Shown here: piece after piece, positions 37,181 through 49,700 of the stretch | How positions within the stretch are numbered: position 1 is the stretch's first letter | How the letters are laid out: every line of letters starts with the position of its first letter | Source of the DNA: Eumeta japonica | Lineage: Eukaryota > Arthropoda > Insecta > Lepidoptera > Psychidae | Direction of reading: 5' to 3' | Assembly (NCBI GenBank): GCA_005406025.1 | Contig: BGZK01000017.1 | Coordinates: 620,001 to 684,000 of the forward strand | DNA: 64,000 nt | Position numbers and translations under genes: made by a program | Notes under the pieces: model-generated | What the model was told of the DNA's origin: nothing | The model's input: the letters and a program-made list of their open reading frames with translations, nothing else | Database searches by the model: none

Positions 37181-39090
37181 CTTGATGAACCTAAATTTCT
37201 TGCTTATATACTTGCTCTAATTATAAAATTCTGCCGGAACCTCATTTTGGTTCCGTGCTTGTTGAAATTGAAACATCGGTCAATCTAGACCTGTCTCGAT
37301 GTTACCCGACTGCGGCGAAGCCCAAAAAGAGCCCGAAATCACATTGTGTTATGTAACACATAATAATATTTTTATTTAACTAAATAAAAAGTGTAAGCAA
37401 GCAGGACCCCTTGTATTTCCATATATTTTACATCCTGAAGGGTCCATCTGCTTATATATTTTTTTTAATTAAATAACAAGTTTGTTACATACATAACGTG
37501 ACTTGATGCCATGTTTCACAACAATTTGTTTCGAGAGACATTTTTATCTCCGCCAACATACGTTTACCTCGGTTAGTCTTAGATATATTTGTTTATAATT
37601 TGCTTTAATTTAATTTTAAGTGTTTTGTGTACTACTTCGCGTTTTTTTAGTGTTTTTAATTACTGTTATTTTTTTCTAATTCAACAGCCAAGGAGAACGA
37701 CAAAGATCTGCAAAAGCATATATTAGGTGCGGAATCCTCTATGCGCGAGGCTGACCTTCGCTTGCTTCTTTGACCGTGATTGTAATTAGAATTTTACTAA
37801 TCTTTGTCAAAAATTGCATTATGTAAATAATTTCAAATACATAAAATATTATTTTCGCAATTGTAAAAAAATATTAATTATTTTATACACATTACAGTTA
37901 TTGGAATATCTTCTTATTGTAAGTCCTAAATGTCTATTTGTATACGCTTATCGTATGTACTGAATAGATCCTAATGTAATTATCGTCCAGATAGTACTTT
38001 ATATATATGGAATAATTTAATTTTATAATTAATTTTATGGTCTAGTAAATGTAAAAATTACATTATTTTATACCCATCAAAAGGATTCGTAATATTATTA
38101 TTATCAATATTTTTATCAGTATAATTATTACGAGCTTTCCGCCCGCAGCTGCGCCCGTGTTTACTTAGAACGTGTTCCTTCAACGTTTGTATTAATCGAT
38201 ATCGCTGTCAATCCCAATATCATTCCCGCTTTTAGCTCTGGTACTGCTGATCCTGGTTCCGTTTTAGATTACAGCACCGGCCGCGACTTCCGGTTCCGCT
38301 TTCATTCTGCTCACCGTCCATCTTATTATTTTGATAGTTATATTTGTCACGTTTTTGATATGTACGAATAATAAAATCGCACGTGTATTCAAATATAACG
38401 TTATGTCAAAATTTCAAGGCGATCGACCTATTACTTTTAGAGTTTTGTGACGACAAACATACGGAAGTTGAATTTATATACGTACAGACATAAAAATAAT
38501 TATTATGTTATTACGTATTGTATCAAAAGCGAAAGGTAAACATAAAAATCGTAAAGAATGCGATATCGTGCAGCAAATGAAACCGAAATAGGAAACGAAT
38601 ACGATATTCATACTGCTTGTATTAAACAGGTGTTAGGAACGCACGACGGTTTTTAATTGTCTGCGTCATACCGTATACACATATAAACTCACCCCTATTT
38701 TCTAAAGGGGTAGCGAACACCACTCGATATGATTATTGATAATATACTTCCATTGCTTCATCGACCCATACCATGTTATAATGCAAATCGTATTTTTTTT
38801 CTTTTTGTTATATTATTATATAAAATTATATTAGAAAACAAATTCAATTTTTAATATGAATTATATTTATTTTATTATTCATATTTATTTTTAATTTAAA
38901 TTATATTAAAAATAAATTCACAAATATTTTTAATATAATTTTGCATGGCCTTGCTTTTATAGGCCAGGCCATGCAAAATATTTCACTAAATTTTTTTTCC
39001 AAAAGACATTAGCTATTTAAATATATATATAAAAGCTAGATATATAAAAATATATCTACATGGAGAACATCTTCGCGCCGTAATTTTTTA
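37181..39090. other. Intergenic DNA
   Basis: AT-rich; degenerate hexamer stretch at 38135-38330 (CCGGCCGCGACTTCCGGTTC); inverted repeat TTTTGCATGGCC...GGCCATGCAAAA at 38939-38979. No gene. Confidence 0.4.
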
Positions 39091-39099
39091 CAAGAAAAA

Positions 39100-39420
39100 G
39101 ACTGAATTGCATTAAAAGACGAAAGATTCTGTTAAGGGACTATTTACCGCTGACTCAACGAATTCGAGCACGGTCGAGCAACATTAGCGGTTGAAAGAAG
39201 ACGTGATCGCCCTTTGTCTTCTAGAATATAGAAGACTATATTGGCGACTACATATTGGCAGTGAAAAATTTAATTCGAAAGAATAGAAGAGTCGCATACG
39301 AAGAAATTCAGCATATTCATATTAAGATAAATTGTACATGGGTGTCTGCAAGTAAGGAGGACAGTTTCACTCTGGGTACTCCATAAGCTAATGCAGGTTC
39401 AAAAGCAGTTTTTGGTGGAA
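39100..39420 (+). pseudogene. mariner transposase fragment, N-terminal half
   Basis: Plus-strand frames give KDERF, GTIYR, LNEFEHGRATLAVERRRDRP near 39115-39215, then after frame changes LAVKNLIRKNRRVAYEEIQH near 39257-39317. The family pattern is YRW-x-x-EF-x-x-GR...D..R-x-GRP...V..LI..-x-R-x-VTYREI. Stops and frameshifts are frequent. The 3' half is not present here. Confidence 0.7.
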
Positions 39421-40369
39421 TGTGGTAAAATGGTTTTTAGAAGGAGAAAAGAAATTTAAGAGGAGTTTTGCTATGAGCAGCAATTTGACCAATAAAATAC
39501 GGCTGAATGTCAGCCACTGTGAATATCTTTGTTCTTAACAAAATAAATCAATTCAAAGAACAAAAGTATCATGTTTTTTGTAATGTCACAAAACATTCTT
39601 TGTTGTCATATGCCATCCGTTTCATCTACATAGGTCTCTCTAAGGCGTTCCTTTGCCGTTCCTTAATAACCTTCTCAATAAACACTAATTCATGGTTCTT
39701 AGATGGTTAAAACTCTTCTAAATTTCGTTTTCAACGCTAATCCCTACATTTACTAATCCACTTGTTCTGTGACATCACTGTTTATGTTTTTATATTTTAC
39801 ATTAAAAAACTATTTCATTCGTATTACACAAGGAACTTGGCTGTCATGCTTCTCACGCTCAATGATTCTAACTTTTCTTTCTCTTTGCTAATGAAGAGTA
39901 CGTAAGTGCAGGAACCAGAACTTTTATTTTCATTCCGAATTCACTGAAGTTTTAATAAATCTATTTTTTTTTCTAACAATATATTTTATTCTTATTTCAT
40001 TTTATTTTCATACATCGCTTCTTGACAAAATCCTTAATTTTTTACTTTCACATGCTGACGGTGCATGATTATTGGTTATTGGCATATTGGGGTTAGACGA
40101 CTACTTATGAATCCACTATTTATAAAAAAGCATTAATAGTTGATAGTGTTTTATTTTTCTTATGTGGGATCCGAATTCTCTGGAATTAATTTTTCGTCGA
40201 TACACGTACGTATATGGAAACAGGTGTGTGCTCAAAACGAAGAAAATCACGCAGAAATATTATGTACGGGACCTCAAGCTCGAATTCTAATTAATATCTT
40301 CGTAGAGAACGTTCGCTACAGCAGAATAGTTATTAAATATTGTTTCAATTACATCAGCACACGGACAAG
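39421..40369. other. Intergenic DNA upstream of gene 2
   Basis: AT-rich. Open frames have no recognised content. Confidence 0.4.
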
Positions 40370-40560
40370 AAATCAGGGACAGGGCCGCGCCCGGCGTCGA
40401 CGTAATGCGCGTACGCCGGCTCGCGTAGGCGAGGCCGGATGCGAAACTAGTGTTACGATATCGCGACTCCAGCGACGTCCTTGTTCTGACGTATTTATTG
40501 TTGCACTTTTAAATAGCGCGCCGGTTGCGCGCCGTCTAGTGCCATATGAGGCATTGAACC
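40370..40560 (+). promoter_or_regulatory. GC-rich candidate promoter or 5' UTR of gene 2
   Basis: Dense CpG (GGCCGCGCCCGGCGTCGACG, GCGCGCCGGTTGCGCGCC) immediately upstream of the first coding exon. A TATA-like TTTTAAATAG at 40507-40516 lies about 135 bases before the ATG. A possible splice acceptor (GTTCGTTAACAG) ends at 40646, so the ATG may instead sit in the second exon. The start site cannot be fixed from sequence. Confidence 0.3.
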
Positions 40561-40648
40561 GCAATGAGCCAATGATCGTGTAGTTTGTTTCTTTTTTTTT
40601 AATTAATATATTAATATTTTCATAACTCGATATTGTTCGTTAACAGAC

Positions 40649-40721
40649 ATGAGATATATAAGTTCTGTATTGTGTACACTGTGCCTTTGTTCTGCGTGGA
40701 CTAGAAGTATTAATTATGAAA
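40649..40721 (+). CDS. ALP gene 2, exon 1 (signal peptide)
   Basis: ATG at 40649; donor GTAAGT at 40722; phase 1 exit. [20 protein letters not shown] is a short basic start followed by a hydrophobic core and a small-residue region, as in a secretory signal peptide; INYE then begins the mature part. Joined to 53198 it continues [15 protein letters not shown], the usual start of insect ALPs. The 12.5-kb gap to the next exon makes the link an inference, supported by matching phase and by the absence of another candidate. Confidence 0.75.
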
Positions 40722-43700
40722 GTAAGTCGACTGTATTTGTAATTTTTTTAAATGATTTTGACAATTGCATTGGCAATATGCTTTTCATTTCGTCTTTTGA
40801 TATATTATTACTTATGGAAAATAATCTACTTTAAAATGCTGTACTATTTTATATTTGGTTTGGAACTTTTTTTGACTAAATAAAGTTAATTTGTTCTAAA
40901 AATTCAAATCACATTTTATATTTTACATACATTTTTTAATTTGTAAGTTTTTATTATATAATATTATTTCTCAGTGTCTACAGTTTAGAAGTAAAAAAGA
41001 ATATATGAAAATAATTGATAAATCTTTTTATTGTATACGATGTTACTTCGAAAAAAAAAATATTATGAGACACTCGCCTACGACTAGTAGTAGTTCTAAA
41101 ACTCCTTAAAATGAGGCGGATGTGAGTGTCTGTATTTTCCTGAAGATGTGCCTAATTGGCGTGAAACATACTTAGAGACTGTATCTAATTAATTGGCGAT
41201 AAGATAAATAGTAAATGAATAATTCTCAGGTGTTCGAAATTTATCAATCCTTTGGAATCAATATTGAATTCGATAGAAGTAGTGGAAGACCACATTCGAA
41301 GGACAGCGGTGAGTCGCATGCTGCATGTTGCTGTATGCGCATGCGAGCGTTTGATAAATCGTATTGCATAACGTAAATAAATACAAATAAATCCAATCCA
41401 TGACTTACGTAAGACTTCAGTATTTCCCACAGAAAATGACTTATAATTAATGTAAGCGATAAAGTGATTTCCAGTAGGGAAAAAAAATATTTGTAACTTA
41501 TCATTTATATAAAAAAATTACTGTATTTGAACTGATTGATTGTAATCAATACTGTCGAATATTTTTCAAAACCTAAAAAATAGAATTTCTTGAGTAATCT
41601 TAAATGGTAAGATTAAAACTGATTTTTGTTCCTAGAGTGGAAAAATTACAAAGTAATCTAAAACAAAGTAATTAAGAAAAAGTAATTAGTAATCTATTAC
41701 AAAGTAATTAATAAAAAGTAATTAGTAATTTATTACAAAGTAATTAATGAAAGTAATATATTACAAAGTAATTAATAAAAGCAATTTATTACAAAGTAAT
41801 AAATTAAAGTAATCTATTACAAAGTAATTAATAAAAGTCTTTTGAAATTGAAATTCAGTACATTTGACGATTAGTTTGATGTTACAATCATTATTTATAT
41901 CTTTGTGTGTTTTACTAAGAACTAGCTGTACCGGCAGAGGTTGTTTTGCCCTCAATTGTTTCTTGTGGGCTGGTTACCCTTAAACGCTACCCTTTAACGC
42001 CCGCAGCTCCGCCAATATAAGATGAATTCCTTCACCTATTGTACCGATCGATGCCAATTCCGATCACAGTCACACTTGCCATTCGGATCCCGTTCCTAGA
42101 CTCGTTTTCAACTCCATTACTTTTCTCGATTTCGGTCTCGCTTCCGTTTTCGATTCTCAAAACTAATTAAAAGCTGTATTACTCGGATATAGCGCAGCTT
42201 TCTATAAGTTAATGAATTATTTAAATAGTTTTCGTTTCTAATTTCGGTCTCGTACTGAAAGTTACGATACCAAACTTTCTCCTACCGAAGTTATTTAGTT
42301 TCAAATCCGCTTCAAATTATAGTACCAAAATAAAAGACAGACCGTTACTGGCAGACTTTATATGCGGCATCGGTGGTTTGCTGTTAATACAAATACAAGA
42401 TCGAAGTCGGAATCGAACTCTAATATAAGTATAATACGCGAAACACGAAACATCACGGTCACACTTTTGATTCTGATGCCGTCTGTACTCTAATTTTCTT
42501 CCCCAGTCCTATTTTCAATTTCAGTCCCGTTACTGCTTCCTATCCCGATTCTGGTCCTTTTCTCGATTTTGCTCCCCATCCAGTTTGCGATTCCGATTCT
42601 GCAACCAATACCGGTACCGATTTGGACGAAGTCAGGGGCAAATGCTAATATCAGATTAAAATTTAAGCTATATTACTCGGAGATAGAGTTGCTTTTTATG
42701 AGTTAATGAATGAATTATTAAAACCGACTCACGTTTATAGATTCACGGATTAAGCCGGGGCTAAATATTAGCGGTCTAATTTACTCGAGAATAGTGCAAA
42801 TATCTCTTAGTGAAAGAATTTTTAGGTTCGGTTCATTGGTTCGGCTTAGTAGAGCAAGTACGTGGATGGAACCGTGGACAAATGCTAGTTTTTATTTAGA
42901 AACCTTCCCGGGTTTGCGTACAACATATCGCCAAAGTTTTACCGTAATTGGATCAATGGATTAGGCGCGCATATAGGACAAACATGGACTATTTTTTCTT
43001 TATACGGATAGTCATTTTTATACCACTCAAGTACGGTTTTTTTAAGTCAACGACCGAGGTATTGTGGACAAGGTATCGGACATTCACTTCCGATATAGGG
43101 CACTGCACCGGATAACATAAAGGCTTAAGTTGAATTAAAAAAAAAATTTTTTCGCTATCCTCTAGTCGGCCTATCAAATTGTTTTGTTTTAACGATAAAA
43201 ATAATCAAATAACTGTAAACAGTATACATTTGTATACGCAGCGCCTCCGCTGTGCGCCGACATCGGTCAACATCCGAAAAATTCGATCAGTTCAGGAATG
43301 CGAGTCGCTTCCGTCGCTGCGACGACGCGAGCGCCGCGGCTCGGGAAGTCCAATAACAAATACGCTTCATATATTTATTTTTGGCAGCTGTATGGATACT
43401 AATACCTATTTTACACATTACACTGTTACATACAATACATGAGAGTCTTTATAAAAAAGGTGACGTTGTAGTCGAATGGCGCTGTTCGCTTTAATTTTAT
43501 TTTTATTAAAATTTAAATTACCTTTATTTCGTGGGTTATAATACTACTCTTGCAATAGGTCACAATGCTTTAAAAAATCACAACTTTACCGCTCGTCCGT
43601 AAAGCAACTACTTCTTAAGTTTAACGAATAAAAACTTAAAGTAGCCCATTTCTAATTTTGTCGTCGAATTGCTTACGCGGAAGAATATTCAGAAAAACAC

Positions 43701-46700
43701 ATGACATGCATATCCAATTCAAAACTAAGGTTAACATAAACCTCCTCGGAATCTGATCACAACCTTTTGGTAAACCCGCGCCCAACTAAAAACTGCATTT
43801 ACACATCAATTTAAAACACTATAAAAGTTTTCGTAACATATTCGACATACATAAATTTTATTTGTATTACGACGCATTTTTTGTATAATTGCTGACTATC
43901 ATTTAACATGTCTTATACCGAGACTTCATATTTGTCCGCCATTTACAATTGCTTAAGCACCTAATGATACAAAAAGGTAACTCGTATTTTATTGAATAGA
44001 GTCACATTAACGTTGATGTCATACTAAATGGAAAAAAAGTAACCCAGAAGCATAAAAATTCGACTGCACAAAAAGGAGCTGTAAAAAGTTAGAAACAAGA
44101 GCAAAAAACCTTACCGTTAAATCGTAAGTTTGTTTGCTCGAATTGCGATAATGAATTAACTAAATATTAAAACTGTTATATGTTACTTTTAATTTACTTA
44201 CAAATAGATAAATAAAATGTGTAATATTATTGAAAAATAGCACATTTCCAAGCCCCCCTTTTTAAGCCGTTGCTACTAATTGTATGCTTTTTAAAGTTTT
44301 TTGTTTGTCTTTTTGCTATCTGTATTGGTAAAACAAAAAACTGTTCATTTATTTAATTACACCTGTACGATTAATGAATGATCCAATATTTCATTTGAAT
44401 ACTGACGCATCCGCCTGTTTTACACTCTTACTAAAACACTTATGTAAGCGCGATTTATTCACTAATGGATTAAGTTTATATAAATAAAATTAGCATTTTT
44501 TACAAAAATGAATTTCAAATCCTTCCGTTTCTCCGACTTCCGTTCCGATTTGCATTTAATCAATTTTCACTTTTGAATAGAAATGAATTATTTATCACAA
44601 TTCTTATAGGTAACACGTAGAAAATAAAAATGCAATAGTCGACATGCAATACGGGTTAGTAACACCACGTTTCCCCTCACAGAGTTCGCTAGTAAAACAG
44701 AAGAGACGAAACGTATGACATAACGTCTATTGTCCGAGATAAATATTAACATTTTCACGTGCGTCGCTCGACTGGCGTTGCAAATCTTCCTTGTAACGTG
44801 TATCCGATTCGGCACGTCCGTAACGCGCTGCGGTTGAGGACAAGTGAAATAGAGTATTAAAAAAAACAAGAGGTCAAGAACATCACTAAAACAGACCAGC
44901 GTTCATAAAGCGACGAAGATATCTGTCGGCCGCTTTGTCCGTCAGTCGGTCACGGAGCGGAGTGCGAAATCATAGATGAATATTGCAAAATCGTGAAACC
45001 TCTTTTTTTACGCTTGACATAGTTATTTAAAATGGAGCTGTGATTATAGGCGTAACGTATTGTATGATGATGCCCCGAGAGACGTATGTCCCATCGATCA
45101 CCGTTTAGAGGGATTCATTCCATAGACGAATATGAATATAGTAGACTTCGTACCGTGAACGCCGTGATCGGCGCGGGCGCACCCACGGCGACTAGTGGCA
45201 AGGATACTACTACTACGGACATCCGCATCCTGTATTACGGGTTCCGCAACAATCGAATATAGAACCGGCTATTCTGTTATAAAAACAAAATAAAAATCTA
45301 ACACATAGAATTAGTTATGAGCTTAAGTTATAAGTGGAACCACCAGAAGAGAAACATGTAAAAATTATAGTTTATTGTCTAGTCAATGGGACATTCAATT
45401 TTGGGTTTTGCGTATGGTTCATTCGTTTTTATTTTATTATATGGACAGAATTTTAAAGTAAACATAAACAAGCAATTTACCATGGAACCCGGACACGCTC
45501 AATTGTCATAGCGTTCATTTCTAAAATTCATTTGGTACATCAATGAAAACCTTATAACATGTTCACACACGGCAAACTTATACAATACCGAGTAATCCAG
45601 ATGCACAGGTATCGGGTATTAATTAATTTAAATGAATTGAAATCTAACTTTATTTAACACGAGATATTAATTAATTATACTTTAAAATGCTGAAAACTTA
45701 CCAAAATAGTCCCAACTGACCACTGCTGTTAACTGATTTAAATTATAATCGGCTGTTGCCGCTTTTGTAATGGACGATCTCCTTTAAAATTGTTTTCAGA
45801 ATTGGAATCGGCTATTGAAAAGTTGTGCTGAAGGTAGCGATTTAACGCTTGTTTACTGTAACCGTAAATAATTACCAAATCATTCGACAAATATTTTGTA
45901 CAACAATTGCAATAACTGTTGCGATATCAGCAAAATATATTAATATTTATGTGATGAAAATAAAATCGACATTATCATTAAGAACTTACATTTTTTATTC
46001 ATTTGAAAACAAACGCATATTTAAGTATAATGAAGCCATACTGTAGTCAACTTGCCTGCAGCACCTGCTTGAACGGGAACATATCACATTATCACAAAAT
46101 ACAGGTGTGAAATAACAGATTCCGTTGTGCTGTTTCGTCTGGTGAATGATAGTTCCGGTAGTCCACTCCCTCTTCCATCAAATATCCTATTCCTACTCAA
46201 GAATCTGACAATGCACCGGCAACTTCTCTGACGTTGCGAATGTTCATCGGTGATGGTGACCACCTAATCTCTAGTGGGTCAAATTCAATTAGTCCTCGAA
46301 AATTTATAAGAAAAAGTTCGTTTCACACAACGCTCATAACATATGCAACACGCATATATTTCTCCAAAAGTAGAGAATAAAACGAAGCTAGTTAATGAGA
46401 CTATTTATTACTATTTGAAAACAATAAAATACTTTTTTCGAAAAATTTCAAATCTTCGTACTTGTACTTAATATAGTGTACATATCACTCTTAATAACTT
46501 GATGATCGTCTTTATGAATATTAACGTAACTTTTAATCCACTGAGTATACCATAATTTCATAAATAATTCCGCATTAGTTGTAAAAATAAAAATATGAAT
46601 AACATATTTGCCTACAATATAAAGCTAAGTTTGAAACTTTCAAGAAATTTTACTTTGCAATATTATAACTTTAATACTTCGCTGGAAGTAGAAATACAGT

Positions 46701-49700
46701 ATTGTTGACGTTATAGTGAATTTCACAATACATAGATAATATTTTTGTTATCAGTCGAGGCATTGTAAATGTCTATAGAGAGATAAAAGAAATAAATCAT
46801 CAAATCGCAAGTAATAACTTTAATAAATAAAAGAAATAGTCTCACTTTTTACTGGCACCACACTTCTCATTTTAAAAATTTAAAAATTTACGCGTCATCG
46901 TAATTACTATATACATTAAAAATATTTGAAAGTCAGAGGTGTTATTCGTTATAAACGTTATAATAATTATCGATGATTTAGCCGGAATTAGCGCATGCGT
47001 TGGCGTCGCGTCATGTGACGTTTACTCTGAATTCTGCGGTCGCCCTTAACGACCTCCACGCGCTCGCCCTTTATGTCATCATTCGAGGGGCGGCCCCGTT
47101 TCATTATAATTGGGTTAATCCTCAGCGTGAGAGAAAATTACCCTTACTTGTATTTGTAAATTTCCTATATTACAAGGAAACAGGAACTCAACGAATATAA
47201 TTAAATTTATATATACTTTGCTCCAATCTTACAAACACAGTATTCACGTTTTGTCGGGATTCTCCTTCACTCATGTCGTATCTCATCGCTAACTGACTCT
47301 ATGGTTGGTTGATAATTTATTTTTCAAATGCCCTTTAATTTACTATGTACATATTATCATCGATAGACAATTCAAGTTCATTTTAAATTTGCAAATGAGA
47401 GAGACCTGTAAACACGTTCACAATAGATGTTTTTTCGATGTTCCGGCTTATAATGGGTGTACATATCACAAAATCATCCAATGTCTGTCTTACTTTTTAT
47501 TTGTGAACCATTTTTTTCGTAGACACTTTTGATATAAAATATTATATAAGGTGGAGACAAAAGATTTTTCGTATTTTATATACAAATTTAAGATAATTTT
47601 TCATCATATTTTATTTACATTTAATTACAATGTATACATGCAATCTATATCAGTAACTTGTTGTTATTTTGTAAGTAGTGACGTAATGTCATTGCTGTAG
47701 AAATTTTGGTACTTCTGATCAAAAAATTGCAGCAAGTAGTTTTGACAGTCTTCTCTGTTAACTTGTTGTTAACTTGCATATTAACTGAGCACTACCAAAA
47801 TAATTCTGAAGAAATCAAAACAGGTGAAAATCCAAGAGTGTAAGTCAGGGCTACATGGTGAATACATTAACACTTCTCAACCAAACTCCCTCAATATTTA
47901 CTGAGTGGCTAAGATGTTTTGCTTGAGTGTTATTAGCTATAGGCAGTAGAGATCTAAATTGACGGTTTTGCCCGGCGGTAAAAGCTCATGATGAATAATG
48001 CCCTTTCAATGCCATCATGTACACAGCGTCAACTTATTGTGAGTTAATCCGGGTTTCACTATAGTCTGTAGAGCTTATTTACCTTTTGACCATCATCTTT
48101 TTCGCACATTCTTGACCTAGATAATCCATTTTTTATCAGTAGTGATCAAGGTTTTTTAAATCGGTTCGGTTTCATTACGTTTCAATAGAGAATCACAAAT
48201 GGGTATACGATTCCTTAGATTTCTTTCAGTGAGCTCGTGTGGGACCAAAGTATCGAGCTTTTTTGTATATTCAGCTTTTTTGTATATCCAGCTTTTTTTC
48301 AAATTGGTTATAACTGTTTTTTAGTCAATCCCCAACTCTTCAGCTATCTCCTAAGAACTAATATACCGATCTTGCTCTACTTTTTTCAAAATGACATCGA
48401 CTTTATATGTAACAGGTCGGCCAAAACGAGGCTCCTTTGTCATCAAAATTCCCGGACTAAAAACGTTTGAACTGGTTTAGTGCTATTTACTTTTAATGAC
48501 AGTTGCATTAGGTGTACAAGCATCACATTTTTTTTCTCAACTTACGTCACATTTTCCCCTTTTTGTAATAAAACTTCATAATGTCTCTAATTTTTATGTT
48601 AGATTCACTCATTTTGGTGGACTCATTTTGGACCCACTTAATGATATCAAAACTAGTCAGATACAAACAGCACAACTTAGGAGATTTTACTGCAATTTTT
48701 CACTTATACAATACGTAATAACTTTTACCCCGACCTAATAGTTTACATAAATGTACGTAATGATGCTTGTAAAAGGTCTTCACGACGTTATAGGTTCGGT
48801 TTGTGAAGTTGATACTGGAAACGCAGCCAGGCAGTACGCGAGATCTATATAAAGAAAGGAATAGTGTCGGATCTTGGTTTGAGAATAAAATCGATGTAAG
48901 GGCTGTACGGATTTATTATATATAAGAAAAATAAAATCAAAATGTCAACCAATACAATAAAGTATTTAAAATGCATCATGAAAATAGACTAAAATCCGTA
49001 TACATAGAAGCATCAATCAAAAACGCATATAATCGTTTGTAGATTGTTTTAGACTATTTACTTTTTGAAATCAATGCATAATTCACCACATTTTTATTAT
49101 TTATATTTATAATGCCTGACGTCAGCAACGCGGGCAAGTGCACGCTAGTTATCATATTCGACTATTTACAATGCACTTCTATTAAACGCGTTAAAACGCG
49201 AAGCCTTTGAGTTGTTCTCTGCTCTCGACTTGTGAAGGTCGAGCAATTTTCTGAATTTCAATTGCATCTTTTATATTCGTACTGCACATAAAGTATGTCC
49301 ATTTAGAAGAACATTATTACTATCACATTTTGTACTTGTCAAAAAAAATATTCCACTTAATATAAAAAAAATCCAAATGAGAAAATCGATGAACGTCGGG
49401 ATGATTGTGTTTGAGGATCCTATTTGTAGTCACGATAATGTTTCAAATACCTCACAGATCGGGATTTCTTAATGAATTTAGCTGCGAGTCGTATCATACT
49501 CAATATGATACCACTCGCAGCTAAATCCTTTCAATTATAATGTTAATATTTATTATCATTGATTATGATGTGCACCTATTTTTTCTGACGTAATAATGGC
49601 GGCGCTACGAAAGTCGTTAAATTGGTTAAAATATCGTAATTTGGCTCGGCGCTTCCAGGTGTCACTATATGCAATTCATAAACTGATTCGTTTTGTTTTT

